In this document: positions 1-7,276 of the stretch, one piece after another
How the letters are laid out: each line of letters begins with the position of its first letter
How positions within the stretch are numbered: the first letter of the stretch is position 1
Assembly: GCA_937868675.1 (NCBI GenBank)
Contig: CALMNJ010000606.1
Location: 1 to 13,212, forward strand
Source of the DNA: an uncultured Bacteroidota bacterium
GTDB taxonomy: Bacteria > Bacteroidota > Bacteroidia > B-17B0 > Aurantibacillaceae
DNA: 13,212 nucleotides
Direction of reading: 5' to 3'
Program-made: the position numbers and the translations under genes
The notes under the pieces: model-generated
Told to the model about the DNA's origin: nothing
What the model saw: the letters and a program-made list of their open reading frames with translations, nothing else
Database searches by the model: none

Positions 1-2
1 AT

Positions 3-791
3 ATTTATGAATACAAACTTGTATGTCATTTTATGCCTGTGCCGGATAGTGCTTTCGAATATTTTGATGGTACAGTAATAGCTAAAGGAGCGGTGGATAG
101 TCTGAGAAACAGAATTGGTATCTGGAACGAATATCACCACACAGGCGAATTCAGAGGAAAAGGAATGTATAAGGATGGTAACAGAGTAGGGGAATGGGAG
201 TTTTACTATGCCTCTGGAAAGTTGGAACAAAAAGGAAAATACGACAAAAAAGGAAGAACGCAAGGCGCGTGGAAATGGTATTATGAGAACGGAAAATTAA
301 TGCGTGAAGAAAATTATGTTAATGGAAAACATGAAGGAGAGTTCAGGGATTACGATGAAAATGGAAAAGTAACATTGCAGGGTAATTTTGTTGATGATAA
401 AAAGGAAGGAAGGTGGCTTTATGAAACACCGGAATATCTTGAGTTTGGAAATTACACTAATGATCAACCGGATAGTGTTTGGAAGAGTTATTACATGCCT
501 GGAAAAGTAAAAAGATATGAGGGAAAATTTGAGGCTGGCGAACCTGTTGGTATTCACACGTTCAATTATCCAAATGGAAGCCGAGTGTTTATAGGCAACT
601 ATATAAGCGGAATGAAGGACGGAGACTGGAAATATTACGACGATTCAGGAATAAATTATCTAACAATTACTTACAAGAATGATATTGAAATAAAGTGGCA
701 GGGAGAATATATTAAACCAACTCACGACGATATTTTGCACCGGTACAATGTAAAAATTAACGAAAATAAAACCCAAACAATCAGAAAATAA
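3..791 (+). CDS. MORN-type (YwqK-like) repeat protein, 5' end missing
   Basis: The frame is open from the window edge: codons 3-32 contain no stop, so the gene very probably starts upstream and the first visible ATG at 33 need not be the start. From that ATG, residues 29 to about 230 consist of roughly eight repeats of 21-25 residues with the pattern G-x-W-x-x-Y-Y-x-x-G-K, about ten residues, then Y-x-x-G (for example GEWEFYYASGKLEQKG and GAWKWYYENGKLMREENY). This is the MORN_2/YwqK repeat type. Databases often label such proteins 'YwqK antitoxin', but that name does not establish a toxin-antitoxin role and no toxin gene is visible. No membrane segment is seen in the visible part; a signal peptide could lie upstream. 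The stop is 1 nt before the GTG of the histidine kinase gene, so the two are probably co-transcribed. Function unknown; protein binding or envelope association is only a guess. Family call fairly sure, role not. Confidence 0.85.
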   Translation: MYEYKLVCHFMPVPDSAFEYFDGTVIAKGAVDSLRNRIGIWNEYHHTGEFRGKGMYKDGNRVGEWEFYYASGKLEQKGKYDKKGRTQGAWKWYYENGKLMREENYVNGKHEGEFRDYDENGKVTLQGNFVDDKKEGRWLYETPEYLEFGNYTNDQPDSVWKSYYMPGKVKRYEGKFEAGEPVGIHTFNYPNGSRVFIGNYISGMKDGDWKYYDDSGINYLTITYKNDIEIKWQGEYIKPTHDDILHRYNVKINENKTQTIRK

Positions 792-792
792 C

Positions 793-3700
793 GTGCTGAA
801 TATGCACCCTACTCTACATCAAACAAATGACGGTATAGACACGCTGAATGAGTTGCCGGTTCCTGTTATATTGTTTGACGAAAACAAAATTTTTTTTACT
901 AACAAGACTGCCAGGAAATTGCTGGGATATCAATCGTTAACAACCAAAATTTCCGATACATGTGCAATATCCAAGCATATTGATACAAAAAGCAGTTTCG
1001 GCTTTTTGGCATATTGTAAAAGTGTTATAAATAACAGGTCCCCGTATAAAACACACATTGATTTAATAACCTGTTCACGCAAAAAAGTTACATCCGAATT
1101 CATTCTAAGCCCATTAATTAATAATAAAAAAAGAGTGATACTGGCCGTTATTAATCCGGTTAAAATAGATGAGTTTACAAATCAGGTTTCAAAAAAAGAA
1201 AAGTCGGTTTTCTTCAGTATCAAACTTAAACCAACCGTTCAGGTTAAATATATCAGTCAACACATTGATTCTGTTTTAGATTGTACCAGAGACGAAATAT
1301 ATAATAACCCTAAAATACTGAACGATCTGTCTTCCGTTAACACGGTAAAAGAGACTTTTATAAAGTCTATTTCTAATGATATAATTCAAACAACTGCTCA
1401 GGTTAAAATATTTAGGTATGCGGCAAAAAATGGAGGAGAAAAATATATTCAGGTTTCGGCACGGTTGGTTAATGGTACTAAGAATAATGAAATTGAAATA
1501 GAAGGGTTTTTAACGGATGTTACAAATCGTGAAAGGGATTATGTAAATTTAATTGACACAAAACAAAAGTTCGATATTTTAACCCATAACAGTAACGATA
1601 TAATTGCTTTTTATACATATTTTCCAAAAGAAAAATATCTGTACATCAGTCCAGGCACCTTCAAAATTCTGGGGTATAATGCGTCCGAAATACTAAAAGA
1701 TCCAAAATTTTTCAGCAAACGAATACTCGAAAATCAAAATGACTTTGTAAAGGAGGAAAACGAACTAAAAAAAAATCAAAAAAAGGGTATTCTGAAACAA
1801 AAGCGGCTAACGTTCAAAATGGCAAGGAAAAACGGGGAAGAAATATGGCTCGAAAATAATCTTACTCCCGTCACTAACCCTCAGGGAAAGATATCTTTTT
1901 ACATTAACGCCCTTCATGATGTGACGCCACAAAAGGAGAACGACATCAACATGAAGCTCCAGAACGACAACTACAGCAAAATTCTTGATTATTCGCCCGT
2001 AGCTTATTTTATACATGACAGAGGGGTTTGCCTGTATTCTAACAAGGCGTTAATGAATCTATTTAAAATAAAAAACAAAAGTGCACTTATTGGAAAATTT
2101 ATTCCGGACCTTTTTCCGGTAGAGGTGCGGAAAAAAGCAATTGATAATATTGCCGATATATATAAATCAGGGAAAAGCAAAAAATGGGTTCGCACCCATT
2201 ATAAAGTTGCTGATTTTAAAGGAAGCCTTTTGGAAGTAGAGAATCTCTCGAAAATTATTCGCTATAATAATAAAGACTGCGTTTTGACCCTGGTAAACAA
2301 TCTTGGCGAAAAAATGCAGCGCGAAAGGGAAAAGAAAAAAATGATCAGCGTAGAAGCGGCAAACCAGTTTTTACACAAAGAAATAAAGGAGAAACAAAGG
2401 GTTGAAAAAGAATTAATCGAAAAAACAGCCCACCTGTCATCAATACTCGAAAGCTCAACACATCAGGTTTGGACGGTTGACGAAGAATTTAAAGTGGTAT
2501 CGTTTAATAAAAATTACAAACAGGAAATAAAGAATATTTATGGTATCAGCATTAAAACCGGTCAGCAAATACACAAGCACCTTAAGCGAAATGCGGCCGT
2601 GTATTACGACCTTTGGTACCCGCGTTACAGAGCTGCTTTTGAGGGACGCAAGCAGGAATTTGAAACGGAATATACGGTTCATGGAAAAACACTCTACCGT
2701 AAAGTGTTTATTGACCCCATTTACAACGATAAAAAACTGATAACCGAGCTGAGCTGTATTGCCCACGATATTACTGACTCAAAAATTTACGAGCAAAAAC
2801 TCGTTAACCAGACCGCAAAACTCACCGCCATTTTTGATAGCAGCCACCATTACATTTGGACGATAGACGCCCACGAGAGACTGACATCATTTAATAAAAA
2901 CTACTACGATCTTGTAACGGCTCTTTACAACACTAAACCGTATGTAGGCCTGGTTCTTGACCGTGGCGTGCTGGCTAACGACATGGAATACACCACCCTG
3001 CTAAAGCACCACTATAACCGGGCGTTTTATGGTGAGGCCACCAGCTTTGAAATAGAAACCCGCGATCAGGACCTTAAAAACGTTTATCTCGAAATATTCC
3101 TGAACCCTATTTATGAGAATGGAAAAGTGGTTGAAGTAAGCGGAATTGCGCACAACATCACTGAAAAAAAACACGTTCAGCAACGCATGGAAGTCTCGCT
3201 TAAGGAAAAAGAAATACTGCTGCGCGAGGTTCATCATCGCGTAAAAAACAACATGCAGGTTATAAGCAGCATTTTAAACCTTCAGTCATCTTATGTTTCG
3301 GACGAGTATGCCCTCACCCTGTTAAAAGAAAGCCAAAACAGAATTAAAACAATGGCTTACATACACGAAAGCCTTTATCAGAACAAGTCGTTTACATCAG
3401 TAAACTTCTCTGATTATGTAAAAACACTCGTAAACAACATCGTACAGACATATTCTTATTCGGCCGATAAAATACAACTGGAACTTAACATAGAACCCAT
3501 TATGTTGTCGTTGGATAGCTCTATACCCGCAGGACTTATAATAAACGAACTCATAACTAACGCCATTAAACACGCCTTTCCGCTGGGGCGGCCGGGGTTA
3601 ATTACCTTTAATTTACGGTGCCAAAATAATTTCGTAATTTTAGAGCTTAAGGACAACGGCGTTGGCTTTGCAGAGGGGGTTGATTTTGAGAATAGCCATT

Positions 3701-3810
3701 CGTTGGGCCTGCAGCTCGTTAATACCCTGACCGAGCAGATTGAAGGACAGATTAAGTTTAAATCCGGGAAAAATATAGGAACCGAAGTTATCGTTACTTT
3801 TAAAATGTAA
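793..3810 (+). CDS. Cytosolic multi-PAS sensor histidine kinase, HisKA_2 class
   Basis: A 1005-residue kinase with no membrane span or signal peptide, so it probably senses an intracellular cue. About six PAS-like modules can be traced: 16-122 (weak), 140-245, 257-378, 388-505, 545-663 and 674-791, with a charged helical linker near 505-545. The last two resemble each other closely (both have W-T-[VI]-D, S-F-N-K-N-Y and H-[DN]-I-T). The dimerisation/phosphotransfer helix has LLREVHHRVKNNMQ, the HisKA_2 signature; His815, just before Arg, is the likely phosphoacceptor, with His814 beside it. The HATPase domain has an N box NELITNAIKHAF (918-929) and a G box DNGVG (954-958). The start taken is GTG at 793; ATG at 802 is an equally possible start and changes only three residues. 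No clear ribosome-binding site. The partner is almost certainly the adjacent response regulator. The 5' half is much more AT-rich than the 3' half. Ligand unknown. Confidence 0.93.
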   Translation: MLNMHPTLHQTNDGIDTLNELPVPVILFDENKIFFTNKTARKLLGYQSLTTKISDTCAISKHIDTKSSFGFLAYCKSVINNRSPYKTHIDLITCSRKKVTSEFILSPLINNKKRVILAVINPVKIDEFTNQVSKKEKSVFFSIKLKPTVQVKYISQHIDSVLDCTRDEIYNNPKILNDLSSVNTVKETFIKSISNDIIQTTAQVKIFRYAAKNGGEKYIQVSARLVNGTKNNEIEIEGFLTDVTNRERDYVNLIDTKQKFDILTHNSNDIIAFYTYFPKEKYLYISPGTFKILGYNASEILKDPKFFSKRILENQNDFVKEENELKKNQKKGILKQKRLTFKMARKNGEEIWLENNLTPVTNPQGKISFYINALHDVTPQKENDINMKLQNDNYSKILDYSPVAYFIHDRGVCLYSNKALMNLFKIKNKSALIGKFIPDLFPVEVRKKAIDNIADIYKSGKSKKWVRTHYKVADFKGSLLEVENLSKIIRYNNKDCVLTLVNNLGEKMQREREKKKMISVEAANQFLHKEIKEKQRVEKELIEKTAHLSSILESSTHQVWTVDEEFKVVSFNKNYKQEIKNIYGISIKTGQQIHKHLKRNAAVYYDLWYPRYRAAFEGRKQEFETEYTVHGKTLYRKVFIDPIYNDKKLITELSCIAHDITDSKIYEQKLVNQTAKLTAIFDSSHHYIWTIDAHERLTSFNKNYYDLVTALYNTKPYVGLVLDRGVLANDMEYTTLLKHHYNRAFYGEATSFEIETRDQDLKNVYLEIFLNPIYENGKVVEVSGIAHNITEKKHVQQRMEVSLKEKEILLREVHHRVKNNMQVISSILNLQSSYVSDEYALTLLKESQNRIKTMAYIHESLYQNKSFTSVNFSDYVKTLVNNIVQTYSYSADKIQLELNIEPIMLSLDSSIPAGLIINELITNAIKHAFPLGRPGLITFNLRCQNNFVILELKDNGVGFAEGVDFENSHSLGLQLVNTLTEQIEGQIKFKSGKNIGTEVIVTFKM

Positions 3811-3819
3811 TTTCAAATA

Positions 3820-4578
3820 ATGGAAAAGCTTAACATTTTTATTGTTGAGGACGAGAGTATTGTTGCTAAAGATATTCAGAACAGTCTCACAAAGCTGGGC
3901 TACAACGTGGTTGGAATGGCAAACAACGGCAACGACGCCATTGAGAAAATCACCGAGCTGATGCCCAATCTGGTTCTGATGGACATCATGATTAAAGGCG
4001 CCATGACAGGAATAGAGGTAAGCGAGAAAATAAAAGAAAGAATGAACATACCGGTTATTTTTCTTACCGCGTATGCCGATGAAGGAACGCTGTCGCGCGC
4101 AAAAATAACAGAGCCATACGGTTATATTCTAAAACCGTTTAAGGAGATAGACCTGCACTCAACGATAGAAATGGCAGTTTACAAGCACCAAAAGGATGCG
4201 GAGCTGTTAAGAGAACGCGACTTCTTGTATTCGCTTGTTGAAAACAAGGACGAAAAGAATAAGGATATACTTTTTGTAAAATCAAACAGCAGGCTTGTAA
4301 AAGTACACCTCAAGGATATTTATTATGTGGAAGCACTTAAAGATTATGTGATCATTAATACTGAATTTTCGAAGTACACCGTTCACAGCACCATGAAAGA
4401 TATTGATAAAAAACTTGGAACAACGGAATTTGCAAGGGTTCACCGGTCTTTTATCGCCAGGCTCGACAAAATACAAAGCATTGACAGCCAGAATGTCATT
4501 CTTGAAAACGAAAAGAAGATAATACCCGTTGGAGGCTCATACCGCGACGAGCTCATGCAAAAATTAAACATGCTGTAA
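3820..4578 (+). CDS. Response regulator with receiver and LytTR DNA-binding domains
   Basis: The N-terminal receiver domain (about 4-120) carries the acidic pair Glu10/Asp11, phosphoacceptor Asp55 in LVLMDIMIKG, switch Thr83 and Lys105 in GYILKPF, so all key residues are present. The MxGxMxGIE-like stretch after Asp55 (IKGAMTGIEV) is common in receivers paired with HisKA_2 kinases. After a charged helical linker (about 121-148), residues 150-250 form a LytTR domain, with FVKSNSRLVKVHLKDIYYVE and the FARVHRSFIARLDKI core. LytTR domains bind direct repeats in promoter DNA, so this is a transcription factor expected to be phosphorylated by the kinase encoded 9 nt upstream. Its length of 252 residues is normal for LytR/AlgR-type regulators. 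Target genes are not evident: I saw no convincing pair of LytTR half-sites in the window. radA follows after 3 nt. Confidence 0.94.
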   Translation: MEKLNIFIVEDESIVAKDIQNSLTKLGYNVVGMANNGNDAIEKITELMPNLVLMDIMIKGAMTGIEVSEKIKERMNIPVIFLTAYADEGTLSRAKITEPYGYILKPFKEIDLHSTIEMAVYKHQKDAELLRERDFLYSLVENKDEKNKDILFVKSNSRLVKVHLKDIYYVEALKDYVIINTEFSKYTVHSTMKDIDKKLGTTEFARVHRSFIARLDKIQSIDSQNVILENEKKIIPVGGSYRDELMQKLNML

Positions 4579-4581
4579 GGC

Positions 4582-5964
4582 ATGTCCAAAACAAAAACAA
4601 CTTTCTTTTGCCAGAACTGCGGCGCACAATCGCCTAAGTGGGTAGGTCGCTGCAACAGCTGCGGCGAATGGAACACCTTTGTAGAAGAAGTTGTACAAAA
4701 AGAAACAAAAAACTCGCGCCTTCAGATATTTTCCGGCTCAAAAAACCAACCCGGAGAAAGCAATAAGCCGGTACTGCTTCAGGATGTTGGACTTCAGGAT
4801 TTTCCCAGAATAGCCGTGCCCGGAAAAGAGTTGGCCCGTGTGCTTGGAGGCGGTATTGTGCCGGGCAGTCTGGTTTTGTTTGGTGGCGAGCCGGGTATTG
4901 GTAAGTCAACGCTGATGCTTCAGTTGGCGCTGCGGCTTAAAAATCTGAAGGTTCTTTATGTAAGCGGAGAGGAAAGTGAGCAGCAAATAAAAATGAGAGC
5001 CGAGCGCATCGGTATCACAACCCAATCCTGCTATATACTACAGGAAACAAACACGCAAAACATTTTTCAGAAAATAAACGAAATACAACCCCAGCTGGTT
5101 GTAATAGATTCTATACAAACCCTTCATACTTCAATTGTAGAAAGCAGCCCGGGAAGTGTAAGCCAGGTGCGCGAATGTGCGGCCGAACTGCTCAGGTTTG
5201 CCAAAGAAACAAACACCCCGGTATTCATGATAGGGCACATTACGAAAGAAGGAAGCCTTGCTGGCCCAAAAGTGTTGGAGCACATGGTTGACACCGTGTT
5301 ACAGTTTGAGGGCGACCGGAACCACATTTACCGTCTTTTAAGAGCCACTAAAAACAGGTTTGGCAACACCAACGAAATGGGCATTTATGAAATGCAGGGC
5401 GAAGGCCTTAAAGAAGTGCTTAATCCTTCCGAGATTTTGGTCACCAACCGGCAAAATCCAACCAGCGGAGTTACGATTGCCGCCACCATGGAAGGAAACA
5501 GACCCATGCTCATAGAAACCCAGGCCCTGGTAAGCAGCGCGGCGTATGGTGTTCCTCAAAGGTCTTCCACAGGGTTCGATCTCAGACGCCTGTCAATGTT
5601 GCTGGCCGTACTCGAAAAACGTTGTGGTTTTAAACTTGGCGCCAAAGACGTGTTCATTAACATTGCCGGCGGCATCAGAGTTGAAGACCCGGGGATTGAT
5701 CTGGCGCTTGTTTGTGCCATACTTAGCAGTAATGAGGATTTACCGGTAACCCAGAATGTTTGTTTTGCTGCAGAGGTTGGTTTAACAGGAGAAATACGCC
5801 CAGTAAACCGCATCGAACAGAGAATTTCGGAAGCGGAAAAATTAGGCTTTGAAAAAATTTATATTTCCGGTTTCAACCTCAAGGGCCTGAATCAAAACAA
5901 CCACAAAATACAACTCGCTTCTTTTTATAGGATTGAAGACGTGTTTTCTGCGCTGTTTGGTTAA
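4582..5964 (+). CDS. radA: DNA repair/recombination protein RadA (Sms)
   Basis: A full-length RadA of 460 residues. The N-terminal zinc finger is C10-x2-C13 ... C24-x2-C27. The RecA-like ATPase core has Walker A GGEPGIGKST (101-110), Walker B LVVIDS (172-177) and the RadA-specific KNRFG motif (257-261). The C-terminal part (about 285-460) is the Lon-protease-like domain (SSAAYGVPQRSSTGFDLRRL, then GGIRVEDPGIDLA). In other bacteria RadA is a hexameric DNA-dependent ATPase that promotes branch migration and processing of recombination intermediates in the cytoplasm. ATG 4582 lies 3 nt after the regulator stop, so it is probably translated from the same message. The stop at 5962-5964 is 1 nt from the stop of the convergent membrane-protein gene, leaving no room for a dedicated terminator. 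Identification is secure. Confidence 0.98.
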   Translation: MSKTKTTFFCQNCGAQSPKWVGRCNSCGEWNTFVEEVVQKETKNSRLQIFSGSKNQPGESNKPVLLQDVGLQDFPRIAVPGKELARVLGGGIVPGSLVLFGGEPGIGKSTLMLQLALRLKNLKVLYVSGEESEQQIKMRAERIGITTQSCYILQETNTQNIFQKINEIQPQLVVIDSIQTLHTSIVESSPGSVSQVRECAAELLRFAKETNTPVFMIGHITKEGSLAGPKVLEHMVDTVLQFEGDRNHIYRLLRATKNRFGNTNEMGIYEMQGEGLKEVLNPSEILVTNRQNPTSGVTIAATMEGNRPMLIETQALVSSAAYGVPQRSSTGFDLRRLSMLLAVLEKRCGFKLGAKDVFINIAGGIRVEDPGIDLALVCAILSSNEDLPVTQNVCFAAEVGLTGEIRPVNRIEQRISEAEKLGFEKIYISGFNLKGLNQNNHKIQLASFYRIEDVFSALFG

Positions 5965-5965
5965 A

Positions 5966-7276
5966 TTATTTTTTAAAAGTCATTATAAGCGTCCAGTATT
6001 TTTGGGCATCCATCTTGAGGGGCTCAAAAAACCCTTCGTTTAATTTGTAAGTCCACCCCATAACAATAAGGGCCGAAGAAAACACCAGTCCAATAAGCAA
6101 TATTTTTATTACCAGCGACCTGAACGGTTGTTTTGAACGATTAAAACAAGCGCTAACAAAATGCCCATAGGGAAACGAAAGCCATGCAAAAGCCTCACAA
6201 AGGGTTGCGGCCCCATAACCTTTTCCGGCATGCCAATCCCAGGAGCAACTGTAAACATACCAAACCAGTAAAAAAACAGAAACAAAATAGCGTCTTTCAA
6301 AAAAAGGTAAACGCGACCAAAACAGCGAGATTAAAAGAAGCAAAGCAACCGGCGAGTAGGGCAGCCAGCCCTGCTTGTAGCTTAACAATACCTGCCATAA
6401 TCCAGGGTCGCTAAACGTGTAGCTTTCTTTTGGTGACCGATCATAAAAAAGCCGGCCAGTTTGTTGGTGATTGAACCATAGTTGAGGAACCCAAAACAGG
6501 ACGAACACAAACAAAGCCCAAAACAGGTTTTTTTTGTGTTGTGCCAGGAAAGCCAATTTGTTTCTGAGCGAGCCAAAGCGAGTCGTATCCCAGAAGAGGA
6601 ATATAAAAATGATGTATAGATCAAACACGTTGATAAGGCTAATGATTCCAGCAACAGCAGCAAGCCCGATCGAGACCGAAATACCGGGCTTTTTGTGCCA
6701 AACAACGGTGAGCCATAGAAACACTGAAAACAAAAAAAACAAATGTGCGTGTGGCATTTCGCTTTCTGAAAACGTATAGTAAAAAAGCAGACTTCCGAAA
6801 AGCCCCGAGAAAAGAACAAAGGCGGTGACGCCTTCAGTAAAAAAACGCAACAGCAATCGCCTTAGAATAAATAACCCGGCCAGTGTATAAAATATGCCCA
6901 ACCAATGGATATAAGAAGCAAAGCGATCCGAAAACCCCGATTTTGTATCCCGATCTAAAATTAAACACTCGGCCCAGGCAGCAAAAAATCCGGGAGCATA
7001 CATTACCGACATTCCGTAATTTCGGGAGGGGATCGCTTGGTCATTATTGGGCCAGACAAAAGACGCTCCATTCATAAAAACAGCCGGCAAATAACAGTAT
7101 TGCTGAAACACAAGATCGTTATCGAATACACTTTGATTGTTATACACATTGACGGGTCTCCAAAAATCAACCAGCCAGAACGCAAAGCATGTGGCAAAAA
7201 TCAAAAAAACAGCACTTGGTTTTCGTATAATGCCAAGACTGTGATAAGGGGTAAGTATTTTATTTTCCGCGTTCAA
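5966..7276 (-). CDS. Polytopic membrane protein, probable GT-C-like, diverged tandem paralogue
   Basis: A 436-residue, very hydrophobic protein with about ten likely membrane helices (first at about 21-38, last at about 388-407). It is clearly a paralogue of the gene just upstream: shared blocks include LFWVPQLWF (260-268), SYKQGWLPYSPV (299-310), FLFSVFLWLT (181-190) and SCSWDWHAGKGYG (343-355). The fold pattern and a W-D-W-x-x-G-G-x-x-G-x-R motif in the paralogue suggest integral-membrane GT-C glycosyltransferases using lipid-linked sugars, but I cannot name a substrate. In this copy the motif is degraded (GKGYGAA in place of GGCFGNR), and the acidic residue of the first loop (FDND, 51-54) sits in a shifted context. 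Start is TTG at 7276: an in-frame stop lies at 7285-7283 and the next Met, residue 69, is beyond the first membrane helix. The start overlaps the upstream gene by 17 bp, suggesting translational coupling. Confidence 0.8.
   Translation of the reverse strand: MNAENKILTPYHSLGIIRKPSAVFLIFATCFAFWLVDFWRPVNVYNNQSVFDNDLVFQQYCYLPAVFMNGASFVWPNNDQAIPSRNYGMSVMYAPGFFAAWAECLILDRDTKSGFSDRFASYIHWLGIFYTLAGLFILRRLLLRFFTEGVTAFVLFSGLFGSLLFYYTFSESEMPHAHLFFLFSVFLWLTVVWHKKPGISVSIGLAAVAGIISLINVFDLYIIFIFLFWDTTRFGSLRNKLAFLAQHKKNLFWALFVFVLFWVPQLWFNHQQTGRLFYDRSPKESYTFSDPGLWQVLLSYKQGWLPYSPVALLLLISLFWSRLPFFERRYFVSVFLLVWYVYSCSWDWHAGKGYGAATLCEAFAWLSFPYGHFVSACFNRSKQPFRSLVIKILLIGLVFSSALIVMGWTYKLNEGFFEPLKMDAQKYWTLIMTFKK

Noticed and set aside
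3..791. Toxin-antitoxin system suggested by the YwqK family name
   Set aside because: The label comes from annotation habit; there is no neighbouring toxin-like gene and the repeat protein sits in a signalling operon.
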